Positions 7,385 to 15,934 of a DNA stretch of 64,000 bases are shown here, one piece after another. Within the stretch, counting starts at the first letter, position 1. Every line of letters begins with the position of its first letter. Below the pieces are notes generated by a model. It was given only the letters and a program-made list of their open reading frames with translations. It did no database searches and was not told where the DNA came from. The DNA lies in the NCBI RefSeq assembly GCF_022369475.1, contig NZ_CP059600.1, positions 992,001 through 1,056,000 of the forward strand, read 5' to 3'. Source of the DNA: Campylobacter sp. RM12651. GTDB taxonomy: Bacteria; Campylobacterota; Campylobacteria; Campylobacterales; Campylobacteraceae. Position numbers and translations under genes: made by a program.

Positions 7385-9125
7385 ATCATTACCAAATTCT
7401 TCTGGAGTTTATAGATATTATCATAATAATACCTTGCTTTATGTAGGTAAAGCAAAAGATTTAAAAAAAAGAGTTAAAAGCTATTTTGCCTTTACTCCAA
7501 GCCTTAGAGCAAATCCTAAAAACTCTCCTAGAATTATAAAATTAATTGAAGAAGCAAATAATTTAGAATATACCGCTACAAATAGTGAATTAGACGCACT
7601 GATTTTAGAAAATTCATTAATTAAACAAATGCGACCAAAATATAATATTTTATTAAGAGATGATAAGACTTATCCATATATTTGCTGTGATTTAAAAGAG
7701 ACTTATCCAAGATTTGAGATAACTAGAAAGGTTAAAAAAGACCCACTGACTAAATATTATGGGCCTTATGCTAGTGGGGCTAAGGATTTGTTAGAAGCAT
7801 TGTATTTATGTTATCCATTAAGACAAATGAAAAGCTGTAAAAAAAGATGTATATTTTATGATATGTCAAGATGTTTAGCTCCTTGTGAGTTTAGTGTTAA
7901 AGATGAATATGAAAATATCTTAAAGCAAGCCTTACAAGCTCTTAAAAATCCAAAACAAATGCTACAAACTTTAAATGAAAAAATGTTTAGATACGCTGAT
8001 AATGAAAACTACGAAGAAGCGGCAAAAATAAGAGATATGATAAATCATATAAAGAATTTAAATCAAGAAATTGAAGTGGATTTGGCAAAAGATGTTAGTT
8101 TTGATGTATTTGCAATAACCAATAATAACGAATTCTTATCAAGCACTAGATTGGTGATAAATCACGGAAAAGTAATAAGCGTAATAAATGAAAAAATATC
8201 TAATAAAGAAGGTGATTTTTTAACCCAATTAATACTAGCAAACTATAAAGAAGGAATAATTCCAAACAATATTTATATAGAAAATCACAATGAAAATATA
8301 GAACTCTTAGAAGAATACTTAAGCAATCTTGCAAATCATAAAGTAAATATAAAAATCGCAAAAACTTTGGAGATAAAAAAACTAATTCAATTAGCTAAAA
8401 ACAATGCTTTAATAAATCTTGAAAAGACTGAAAATAATATAGCAAATAAACTAAAAAGCTTTTTTAATCTTAGCAATACTCCTTATAATATTGAAGTGTT
8501 TGATAATTCACATTTTCAAGGTCAAGCAATAATTGGAGCTTTAATTAGTTATGATGTGTTTTCTAATAGTTTTAATAAAAATAATTATAAAAGATTTAAT
8601 CTTACTAGCAATAACGATTATGAACAAATGAGAGAAATGCTTACTAGAAGGATAAATTCTTTTGATAAATCAGCCTGTCCTGATTTGTGGATTATAGATG
8701 GTGGAAAGGCTTTATTAGATTTAGCAAACGAGCTTTTAGCTCAAAATGAAATCAATTTAGATGTAATTGCAATTTCCAAAGAAAAATTAAATCATTTAGC
8801 ACATAGAGCAAAAGGTGCTGCTAGGGATAAAATACATTTTAAGGATAAGGAATTTAATCTTAAAACAAGTGATGAAATATTGCAATTTATTCAAAAACTA
8901 AGAGATGAAGCACATAGATTTGCAATTACTTGTCATCAAAATGCAAAAAGAAAACAAGATATAAAATCATCAAAATTAGAGCAAATTGGAATTTCAAAAG
9001 CTAGTATCGTAAAATTATTAAAATACTTTGAAAATTATGAAAATATATACAATGCAAGTTATGATGAAATAGCAAAAGTAACAAATAAAAATGTAGCAAC
9101 GAAAATTAGCCAAATTATTAAGTAA
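7353..9125 (+). CDS. uvrC: UvrABC excinuclease subunit C
   Basis: Makes both incisions around DNA lesions once UvrB is loaded. The GIY-YIG nuclease domain spans about residues 10-95 (SSGVYRYY, then LLYVGKAKDLKKRV). The UVR motif for UvrB contact is near residue 200-235 (YEEAAKIRDMI). The C-terminal RNase H-like nuclease domain shows FDNSHFQGQAIIGALISYD and IIDGGKALL. It ends with a single helix-hairpin-helix type region (LEQIGISKASIVKLLKYF). The length of 590 residues is usual. It overlaps the upstream hypothetical gene and heads a plus-strand operon that continues to 13551. Confidence 0.97.
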   Translation: MQKSNLLDKIKSLPNSSGVYRYYHNNTLLYVGKAKDLKKRVKSYFAFTPSLRANPKNSPRIIKLIEEANNLEYTATNSELDALILENSLIKQMRPKYNILLRDDKTYPYICCDLKETYPRFEITRKVKKDPLTKYYGPYASGAKDLLEALYLCYPLRQMKSCKKRCIFYDMSRCLAPCEFSVKDEYENILKQALQALKNPKQMLQTLNEKMFRYADNENYEEAAKIRDMINHIKNLNQEIEVDLAKDVSFDVFAITNNNEFLSSTRLVINHGKVISVINEKISNKEGDFLTQLILANYKEGIIPNNIYIENHNENIELLEEYLSNLANHKVNIKIAKTLEIKKLIQLAKNNALINLEKTENNIANKLKSFFNLSNTPYNIEVFDNSHFQGQAIIGALISYDVFSNSFNKNNYKRFNLTSNNDYEQMREMLTRRINSFDKSACPDLWIIDGGKALLDLANELLAQNEINLDVIAISKEKLNHLAHRAKGAARDKIHFKDKEFNLKTSDEILQFIQKLRDEAHRFAITCHQNAKRKQDIKSSKLEQIGISKASIVKLLKYFENYENIYNASYDEIAKVTNKNVATKISQIIK

Positions 9126-9176
9126 TCATTTAATTTAATAGACATAATTATGCTCTAAATTATATAAAGGATTGTT

Positions 9177-10340
9177 GTGTTCCCAAGCTTGTTTAATATA
9201 TTATTATGTGCTATTTTAATAGCAAGTTTATTTATAGAAAACCTATTAAATCAAACAATTTTTACAATTATTCTAGCAATAATTTTGATATTTAATGCTG
9301 TTAGTTTTATGGCTGCATTAATTAGAAAAAAAAGTGCTAACCAAAAAATAAATATTTTAAAAGAAATTTTAAAAAGTTTAGGTGCTAATAGCGATAACTT
9401 AGATTTGAATAAGAATTTAAGATTAATCGTTGATGAGGTTGGTAAAATCAAACAAAAAATGATGGCTTTGCAAAATCACAACGAATTTTTACATAAGCAT
9501 TTAATTGATAATGCTAAACAATTAAAGAATATAAATGCCGTGTTATCTTATACAAATGACAAGAATTTAAATCAAATTAAGGAATTAATAGAAAAGCATA
9601 ATGAAGATAATATTCAAAATATATACTCTTTAACAAAAACTACAATTACATACGAAACTAATTATGATAATTTTGATAATGAGTTAAATCCTAATTTTGC
9701 AGGTGCAAAAATAGCTATTTTAAATAATGATTTATTAGAAAACTTTTTGCTAGAAACATTACTAAATCAATACGGAATTAGTGTTGATTTTTATACAAAA
9801 ATTAATGATTTTTCAAATTATGCCTGCGTTATAGCTGATGAAAATTTTAATTATAAAGAAAAAAATACAATTATTTTAAGTGAAAATTGCAATAAAGATA
9901 GTTTTTTAAAAAGACCTTTTAATAAAAATAAATTAAAAAATATTTTAGTAACAATGCTAAATGATTATAAGAGTGATATGAATACAACAAATTATCAAAA
10001 CGATGTATTAATATTGCTTAGTTCTGATATGCAAAGTGATTATTTATATCATATCGCAAATAAACACGCAAAATTGAATAAAAAAGTAGATAGTATAAGT
10101 TCATTTAAAGATGAACTAAAAAATAATTATAAAATCATTGCCATTGGATATGAGGCTATTTTATTTGATTATGAAAGTTTAGTTAGCAATATTAATCAAG
10201 TAAAAAGCGAAAATCCAAATACTTTTATAATGTTATTTTTAGGCAATAAACACGCTAAAAAGAATTTAGATTTTGCAGATTTGATTATTAAAGATGCTAC
10301 AGAAACACAAATTGCAGAAGTAATGAAGAAATATTTATGA
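9177..10340 (+). CDS. membrane-anchored protein with receiver-like domains
   Basis: The GTG start at 9177 follows an AAAGGA ribosome binding site. Two N-terminal hydrophobic helices (residues about 5-22 and 27-48) lead into a coiled-coil linker (about 55-145). Two segments then resemble receiver (CheY-like) folds: GAKIAILNNDLLENFLLETLL (about 175 on) followed by a K-containing KRPFNKNKLKNIL end, and NDVLILLSSDMQSDYLYHIANK onward. Neither shows the full acidic phosphoacceptor set, so they look like pseudo-receivers. The gene overlaps the downstream ABC permease by four bases. I infer a membrane-bound signalling or scaffold protein; the function is unknown. A protein of similar plan lies at 58407-59549. 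Confidence 0.55.
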   Translation: MFPSLFNILLCAILIASLFIENLLNQTIFTIILAIILIFNAVSFMAALIRKKSANQKINILKEILKSLGANSDNLDLNKNLRLIVDEVGKIKQKMMALQNHNEFLHKHLIDNAKQLKNINAVLSYTNDKNLNQIKELIEKHNEDNIQNIYSLTKTTITYETNYDNFDNELNPNFAGAKIAILNNDLLENFLLETLLNQYGISVDFYTKINDFSNYACVIADENFNYKEKNTIILSENCNKDSFLKRPFNKNKLKNILVTMLNDYKSDMNTTNYQNDVLILLSSDMQSDYLYHIANKHAKLNKKVDSISSFKDELKNNYKIIAIGYEAILFDYESLVSNINQVKSENPNTFIMLFLGNKHAKKNLDFADLIIKDATETQIAEVMKKYL

Positions 10341-11506
10341 TTAGATACTTGCTTTTTAAATACCTAAGATTTGATAAATCAATGCCATTTATTATGATTA
10401 CTAAGCTACTTGCTTTTATCGGAGTAGCTTTAGGAGTTTGTGTTTTAATAATAACTATGGCAGTAATGAATGGAATGAATAAAAGCTTTATTGATAAATT
10501 ACTTACTATGAATTATCCAATTACTTTATATCCTAAAACCACATTAATTGATGAAGAATTAATAAATGAATTAAGTAAAGATTATAAAATTAGTCCTTTT
10601 ATTCAAACACAAGCTGCTATTAAATATGGTAATGAAATGAGAGGTGCTATAATTTTTGGGATTGATTTTGAAAAAGAAAAAGAAGTAAATAAAATTTTTA
10701 AAGATTATTATTTAAATTCTAATTTGAAATTTCCTGCAATTTTAGGCAATTTACTAGCTTCAAGATTAGAAGTTAATAAAGAAGATAAAATACATATAAT
10801 TTTTACAAATCTTAATGCAAATGCTTTTAGTATTACACCTAATATAAAAAGTTTTTATGTAAATAATACTTTTCATTCAGGTCTAAATGCTTATGATTCA
10901 TCATATGTATATGTAGATATTAAAGATTTACAAAAGGTATTAAAAAATAATGAGATTACAGGCATTCACATAGATACTGCAAATCCTAAAGAAGAAATTA
11001 AAAAATTAAATGAAAAATACAAAAATAATTATTTTTTAGTTGGCTGGTGGGAGCAAAACGGCAATATTTTAAGTGCAATTGACTTAGAAAAAAAAGCATT
11101 ATTTTTTATTTTAATGATGATAGTAATTATTGCTAGTTTAAATATAATTACTTCTTTATTTATGATAGTTTTAAATAGAAGAAATGAAATAGCCCTACTT
11201 TTAGCGTTAGGAACAAGCAAAAGCGAAATACAAAAATCATTTTTTACCATTGGTTGTTTTATAGGATTTATCGGAATTATTTTTGGTTGTTTATTAGGAT
11301 TTTTTGGACTTTGGTTTTTAGATACTTTTGATATTATTTCTTTACCAGCTGATGTTTATGGTAGTTCAAAATTACCTATTAATTTAAGTATAAGTGATTT
11401 TTGTTTTATTATTTTAGGTGCTAGTTTAATAGTAGTGTTATCATCACTTTATCCAGCATATAAAGCAAGTAAAATTGATGTATTAAAAACTTTAAGAAAT
11501 GAATAA
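10337..11506 (+). CDS. LolC/LolE-family ABC transporter permease
   Basis: A 389-residue permease of the MacB/FtsX/LolC-E type. One membrane helix near residues 22-48 (FIGVALGVCVLIITMAVMNGM) is followed by a periplasmic domain of about 200 residues and three C-terminal helices (about 245-275, 295-330 and 350-375), with the NRRNEIALLLALGTSKSEI coupling helix between. LolC/E proteins extract lipoproteins from the inner membrane, which fits the conserved N-terminal R-Y-L-FKYLR opening. No ATPase (LolD) gene is nearby, so it must pair with one elsewhere. It overlaps the upstream gene by four bases and precedes the next gene by 14. Confidence 0.8.
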   Translation: MIRYLLFKYLRFDKSMPFIMITKLLAFIGVALGVCVLIITMAVMNGMNKSFIDKLLTMNYPITLYPKTTLIDEELINELSKDYKISPFIQTQAAIKYGNEMRGAIIFGIDFEKEKEVNKIFKDYYLNSNLKFPAILGNLLASRLEVNKEDKIHIIFTNLNANAFSITPNIKSFYVNNTFHSGLNAYDSSYVYVDIKDLQKVLKNNEITGIHIDTANPKEEIKKLNEKYKNNYFLVGWWEQNGNILSAIDLEKKALFFILMMIVIIASLNIITSLFMIVLNRRNEIALLLALGTSKSEIQKSFFTIGCFIGFIGIIFGCLLGFFGLWFLDTFDIISLPADVYGSSKLPINLSISDFCFIILGASLIVVLSSLYPAYKASKIDVLKTLRNE

Positions 11507-11520
11507 AAAGGAGTTGTGTT

Positions 11521-11910
11521 ATGCAAATGTTTAAAAAAGAAGATATGAGAAAAGTTGTAGAATTTTTTACTGCTAATATTTATAGGTATTTTTATGATAT
11601 AGATTTTGAATTTTGTCTTACTTATATCAAAAGCCCTGATGAAGAGCATAGAAAAGTAATTGCTAGTATTTTAAGAAAAACTGATTGTGTATTTGAACTA
11701 GATAGTGGAATAATAATATTATTTTCTGGAACAAGTAAAGAAAAAACACAAATAATAAGTAATGAAATATATGATTTTTTAAATACTAAAGCAAGAGATT
11801 GTGTAGCTTTTTATCCTTATGATGGAGATAATTTTGATGATTTAATGTTAAGATTAAATAATCTTACTACTAAAAACTATAAAGTAAATATCTTAGATGA
11901 ATCAAATTAA
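11521..11910 (+). CDS. small protein resembling a degenerate GGDEF half-domain
   Basis: A 129-residue soluble protein with an AAAAGGAG ribosome binding site. The second half, SGIIILFSGTSKEKTQIISN then FYPYDGDNFDDLMLRLNNL, follows the spacing of the distal part of a GGDEF (diguanylate cyclase) fold, where a strand-turn-helix is followed by a YP-DG-D-ELL-RA element. The GGDEF signature itself is not present, so catalysis is not expected. It overlaps the start of the helicase gene by 14 bases. The fold suggestion is weak, and I would otherwise call it hypothetical. Confidence 0.5.
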   Translation: MQMFKKEDMRKVVEFFTANIYRYFYDIDFEFCLTYIKSPDEEHRKVIASILRKTDCVFELDSGIIILFSGTSKEKTQIISNEIYDFLNTKARDCVAFYPYDGDNFDDLMLRLNNLTTKNYKVNILDESN

Positions 11911-13183
11911 ACATATCATTGATTTATTAAAGCAAGGAAGAAATGTATTTTTAACAGGTGGTGCAGGAGTTGGAAAATCCTACACCATAGAAAAAATCAT
12001 AAAAAGTGAAGCTTTTAAAACCATAGTCTTAGCAAGCACTGCACTTGCTGCTATTAATATTGGTGGAGACACTGTTCATAGATTTTTTAAATTACGCCTA
12101 GCTAAAAACATTAATGAGCTAAAAACAAGTAAAGATGATTTAATGGCTTTAAATAAGTCTTTATCAAATATAGATTTAATAATAATAGATGAAATTTCAA
12201 TGATTAGTAGTGATGTTTTTGATATGATTTATTCAAGGCTTTTTGGTTATAGCAATATAAAATTACTAATAGTTGGAGATTTTTATCAACTCGAACCTGT
12301 AAAATCCGATGGAAATTATGCTTTTTGCTCTAAATATTGGAATGAATGTAATTTTAAGGTGATTGAGTTAATTACCCAGCACAGAATGGAAGATAAGGAA
12401 TTTTATGAAAATCTAAGAAGTATTAGGATTGGCAATATAACTAATACTTGCATAGAGTATTTTAAAAAGTATAAAATTCAAGATGATATAAATAATTATG
12501 ATGATTATACAATTATTTGTGGCACCAATGAAGAAGCAAAAAATATAAATAATGCTAAACTTAAAAAAATTGATGATGAAGAATATGTTTTTAACTCAAG
12601 TATTAAAAAAAATACAGAATTAAATGAAGAACAAGAAAAAGAATTTAAACAATGGCTAAAAGCTCAACCAATTGAAGAAGAATTTATTTTTAAAATTGGA
12701 GCTAAAGTTATTTTTACTTATAATTCTGATAATTATTATAATGGAATGCAAGGAGAAATAATTGCGTGGGATAAAAGTGAGCAGGAACTAAAGATTAAAT
12801 CTAATAGAATGATTTATTCAGTTTATCCTAAAGAATTTTTATACTTTAATGACCCTGAAATAGCAGCTAGCTATAGGGTTAATCCTAATTTGGTTGATAC
12901 CAAGCCTGATGCTATATTAAAAGCATTCCCACTAAAATTATCATATGCTATTACTATACATAAAAGTCAAGGAATGAGTATTGATAAGTTAATTTGCAAA
13001 TGTGATAGGATTTTTGCACAAGGTCAGCTATATGTTGCATTATCAAGAAGTTCAAATCCTAATAATTTTAAAATTATTTTTAATGGAAGTGATAAATCGT
13101 ATGAGAATTTGTTTAGACTAAAGGCAAAGACAAATCAAGTGGTAAAGACATTTTATCAATTTTGCGATAAGGAACAATTATGA
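11897..13183 (+). CDS. PIF1-like superfamily 1B DNA helicase
   Basis: A 428-residue 5'-3' helicase of the PIF1/RecD type. Walker A is FLTGGAGVGKSYT (about residues 18-30), Walker B is LIIIDEISMIS (about 94-104), motif III is LLIVGDFYQLEPV, motif IV includes TQHRM, and motif VI lies in SYAITIHKSQGMS plus YVALSRS. Between them is an insert with an SH3-like turn (GAKVIFTYNSDNYYNGMQG). Bacterial PIF1 proteins unwind G-quadruplexes and stalled-fork structures; this particular role is not shown here. C. jejuni encodes a comparable helicase (Cj0945c, from memory). It overlaps the genes on both sides. Confidence 0.88.
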   Translation: MNQIKHIIDLLKQGRNVFLTGGAGVGKSYTIEKIIKSEAFKTIVLASTALAAINIGGDTVHRFFKLRLAKNINELKTSKDDLMALNKSLSNIDLIIIDEISMISSDVFDMIYSRLFGYSNIKLLIVGDFYQLEPVKSDGNYAFCSKYWNECNFKVIELITQHRMEDKEFYENLRSIRIGNITNTCIEYFKKYKIQDDINNYDDYTIICGTNEEAKNINNAKLKKIDDEEYVFNSSIKKNTELNEEQEKEFKQWLKAQPIEEEFIFKIGAKVIFTYNSDNYYNGMQGEIIAWDKSEQELKIKSNRMIYSVYPKEFLYFNDPEIAASYRVNPNLVDTKPDAILKAFPLKLSYAITIHKSQGMSIDKLICKCDRIFAQGQLYVALSRSSNPNNFKIIFNGSDKSYENLFRLKAKTNQVVKTFYQFCDKEQL

Positions 13184-13551
13184 AAAAAATAATGCTAATA
13201 TTTTTTAGTATTTTTGCATTTGCAAATAGTATAGAAATTAATAATTTTGAGACCGATTTGTATTCAAAATCAAACGGGCTTAAAAAAATTACTTTAAGTT
13301 TAAAAATCATAGGAGATAATGTTAATAACGAAAATGATTATATACAAGATAGTATTAATATGGTGATTTCTAGCTATTATTACGAAGATTTATTTACAGA
13401 ACTTGGTAAGGAAAATCTCAAAAAAACCATAATAAAATACGCAGGTAAAAAATACTCTGTAAATATTGATGATATATTAATCATAAATCTAAAAAGCAAA
13501 GATAGTGCAGAAGCGATAAAAGAGATATTAAAAGACGCAAATTTAATATAA
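13180..13551 (+). CDS. FliL-like periplasmic protein
   Basis: A 123-residue protein with a signal peptide MKKIMLIFFSIFAFANS. The mature part follows the C-terminal plan of FliL: a strand (LKKITLSLKI), a helix with RDA-like spacing (YIQDSINMVISS), then YYYEDLFTELGKENLKKTII and a closing strand DDILIINLK. FliL is a flagellar stator-associated membrane protein, but here the transmembrane anchor is replaced by a cleavable signal, so this is at most a divergent relative. It starts four bases before the helicase gene ends and is last in the operon, followed by a hairpin terminator. Confidence 0.5.
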   Translation: MKKIMLIFFSIFAFANSIEINNFETDLYSKSNGLKKITLSLKIIGDNVNNENDYIQDSINMVISSYYYEDLFTELGKENLKKTIIKYAGKKYSVNIDDILIINLKSKDSAEAIKEILKDANLI

Positions 13552-13559
13552 AAATTAAT

Positions 13560-13589
13560 AAATAAGTTCATAAATTTTAGAACTTATTT
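13560..13589. terminator. bidirectional hairpin terminator
   Basis: The arms AAATAAGTTC and GAACTTATTT are perfect 10-bp inverted repeats with a 10-nt A/T loop. They separate the plus-strand operon ending at 13551 from the minus-strand gene ending at 13600, with A and T tracts on the two sides. Confidence 0.75.
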
Positions 13590-13599
13590 AAAATTATTA

Positions 13600-14037
13600 T
13601 CATAAATTATTAGCTAAATCTTTATCTTGAGAGTATTTAATATAACCCAAAACAAAAGCTAAAATAATTATTAAAATTACGAAAAATAAAATATTTAAAA
13701 AAGAATTTAAAAAAACAATAGGAAATTTAATAAACAAAAAGCTCATATAATTAGTAAAAAAAGCTTCGTAAAAATCCACACATAAAAAATATAATAAAAT
13801 AGCTGGCAATAAGCCTATTTTAAACATAGAAAAAATCTGATTTTTATTTTGTATATTTTTATATTCTATTTTTAAAAATTGTTGATAGGCTAGTTTGATT
13901 AAATACATAAACACAAATGATAAAAGAATTTGAATTGAAACATTTGAAGCAATATAATCAGACAAATATTTAAAAAACATCAAAAAAGACATATAAGAAA
14001 TGATATATCCATCAATCTTAGAAATAACCTTTAGCAT
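13600..14037 (-). CDS. small membrane protein of unknown function
   Basis: A 145-residue protein with four hydrophobic segments (about residues 12-30, 34-52, 75-92 and 105-132) and a short charged tail ending YSQDKDLANNL. An AAAAGGAAAAATT ribosome binding site precedes the ATG. It lies alone between two hairpin terminators, so it is probably its own transcript. I see no convincing relationship to the membrane family at 1086-3665 and do not recognise it. Confidence 0.6.
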   Translation of the reverse strand: MLKVISKIDGYIISYMSFLMFFKYLSDYIASNVSIQILLSFVFMYLIKLAYQQFLKIEYKNIQNKNQIFSMFKIGLLPAILLYFLCVDFYEAFFTNYMSFLFIKFPIVFLNSFLNILFFVILIIILAFVLGYIKYSQDKDLANNL

Positions 14038-14056
14038 AATTTTTCCTTTTAATAGA

Positions 14057-14091
14057 ATTTAAAATAAGAATTTTAAATTCTTATTTTAAAT
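14057..14091. terminator. long inverted repeat terminator after queC
   Basis: ATTTAAAATAAGAATTT and its exact reverse complement are separated by one base, a 35-nt palindrome. It lies seven bases past the queC stop and also upstream of the small membrane protein gene. It can act as the terminator of the long queC-aspB-speA minus-strand operon; as a palindrome it could also be an operator. Confidence 0.65.
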
Positions 14092-14097
14092 CTTATC

Positions 14098-14760
14098 TTA
14101 CTGATATTTTATCAAATCATTAAATCCAGCTTCGCTAAAGCCTTTTAGTCTTAATTGGCAAGATTCACATTTACCACAAGCTAAATCATTACTATCATAA
14201 CAACTATAACTAAGCTCTAAAGGTGCTTTTAGGCTCATTCCAAGTTTTACTATTTCTGATTTTTTTAGCTTGATTAAAGGAGTAATTATTTTAATATCTT
14301 CTCCACTACCTTCTTTTATAAACGAAGTGGTTTTTTCAACGAAATCTAAAGTAGTATCAGGATAATTGCTAGAATCCTCACTAACTAAACCCGTATAAAT
14401 CGCACTAGCATTAAATCTTTGTGCAACAGCAGCAGCAATACTATAAAAAATCCCATTTCTAAAAGGCACATAAGTATTTGGTAATTTACCATTTTTACCT
14501 AATTCATCTTTTGGAATTTCTAAACTCATATCAGTTAAACTAGAGCCACCAATTTGTTTGAAAAAATCCATATCCACAACTAATTTTTCTATATTATAAA
14601 ACTTGCAAATTTCATTAAAAGCTTGCAATTCTCTTTGCTCTGTTCTTTGACTATAATTAAAATGAAGGGCTATTACTTTATAGCCTTCATTTATAGCACA
14701 AGCAGTGCTAACGCAGCTATCTAGCCCTCCACTTAAAATACTTATAGCGATTTTACTCAC
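14098..14760 (-). CDS. queC: 7-cyano-7-deazaguanine synthase
   Basis: Converts 7-carboxy-7-deazaguanine to preQ0 with ammonia and ATP in the queuosine pathway. The PP-loop is LSGGLDSC (residues 9-16). The C-terminal zinc site is formed by the cysteines in SCYDSNDLACGKCESCQ (about residues 190-206). The length of 220 residues is standard. It overlaps the upstream aspB by four bases (ATGA). The window also encodes queA, which acts later in the same pathway. Confidence 0.95.
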   Translation of the reverse strand: MSKIAISILSGGLDSCVSTACAINEGYKVIALHFNYSQRTEQRELQAFNEICKFYNIEKLVVDMDFFKQIGGSSLTDMSLEIPKDELGKNGKLPNTYVPFRNGIFYSIAAAVAQRFNASAIYTGLVSEDSSNYPDTTLDFVEKTTSFIKEGSGEDIKIITPLIKLKKSEIVKLGMSLKAPLELSYSCYDSNDLACGKCESCQLRLKGFSEAGFNDLIKYQ

Positions 14761-15923
14761 TTATATTCCTTTACAAATTCTGCGATTTTTTCTATACCTT
14801 CTATGATATTTTCCATTGAAGTTGCATAAGAAATTCTAAAATACCCACTCATGCCAAATCCACTTCCTGGCACACAAGCTACTTTTTTATCATCTAAAAG
14901 CTTAGCACAAAACTCAACATCATCAGGATTAATACTAGAGCAATCAATAAATAAATAAAACGCCCCGCTAGGTTTTACGCTTAATTTAAGCCCATTAATA
15001 CTATTAATCATTTCACAAGCTTTATCTCTTCTTTTTTTGAATTCTTTTTTCATCATCTCAATATCTTTATCAATCTCTCCAACTAAAGCAGGAACTGCAG
15101 CAGCTTGAGTTATACTACAAATATTACTTGTGCATTGACCTTGAAGATTTTTCATTAATTTATTCAATTCTTTATTTTTACTAGCACTATAACCAAATCT
15201 ATATCCTGGCATTGCAGCACATTTGCTAAGTCCATTTATTGTAACCGTGCGTTTTAGTGCATCTTCGCTTAAACTTGCAAACGCTACAAATTCTCCATCA
15301 TAAACTAATTTTTCATACATTTCATCAGCTAATACAACAATACTAGTGCCTTCTAAAACTTTAGCTAATGCCATTAATTCATCTTTTGAATATAAAGCTC
15401 CGCTAGGATTACTAGGATTATTTAATATTAATATTTTCGTCTTAGGTGTAATTGCAGCTTTTAATTCATCAGCACTGATTTTAAAATCTTTTTTAGGAGT
15501 TACAATCACAGGAACTCCACCTGAATACTTAACTTGCTCTGGATAAGTTACCCAATAAGGAGCTGGGATTATTACTTCATCACCATCACAAACAAGTGCT
15601 TGAATTGCATTAAATAAACTATGTTTAGCACCAACATTTGCTATTACTTCACTTGTCTCATAATCTAAATTATGGTCTTTTTTAAGCTTAGTGCAAATTG
15701 CTTTTAAAACTTCAGTAGTTCCAGATACTGGAGTGTATTTTCCGCATCCATCATTTATCGCTTTAATAGCTGCATTTTTTACAACTTGCGGAGTATCAAA
15801 GTCAGGCTCTCCTGCACTAAAACTAATAACTCTTACGCCTTGTTCTTTTAGTAATTTTGCCTTAGCTGTAATTGCTAAAGTTATTGATTCTTCCAAACCT
15901 TTAATTTTTTCTGAAAATTGCAT
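14757..15923 (-). CDS. aspB: aspartate aminotransferase (class I, PLP)
   Basis: Transfers the amino group between aspartate and 2-oxoglutarate using pyridoxal phosphate. Family motifs are visible in order: FSAGEPDFDTP (substrate contacts near residue 37), NNPSNPSGA (near 172), the PLP lysine in INGLSKCAAMPGYRFGY (near 235), and FRISYATS with the carboxylate-binding arginine near the C-terminus. The length of 388 residues fits the Igamma subgroup common in bacteria. An AGGAG ribosome binding site is present. It lies between speA and queC on the same strand, 11 bases after speA. Confidence 0.93.
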   Translation of the reverse strand: MQFSEKIKGLEESITLAITAKAKLLKEQGVRVISFSAGEPDFDTPQVVKNAAIKAINDGCGKYTPVSGTTEVLKAICTKLKKDHNLDYETSEVIANVGAKHSLFNAIQALVCDGDEVIIPAPYWVTYPEQVKYSGGVPVIVTPKKDFKISADELKAAITPKTKILILNNPSNPSGALYSKDELMALAKVLEGTSIVVLADEMYEKLVYDGEFVAFASLSEDALKRTVTINGLSKCAAMPGYRFGYSASKNKELNKLMKNLQGQCTSNICSITQAAAVPALVGEIDKDIEMMKKEFKKRRDKACEMINSINGLKLSVKPSGAFYLFIDCSSINPDDVEFCAKLLDDKKVACVPGSGFGMSGYFRISYATSMENIIEGIEKIAEFVKEYK

Positions 15924-15934
15924 ATTCTCTCCTT

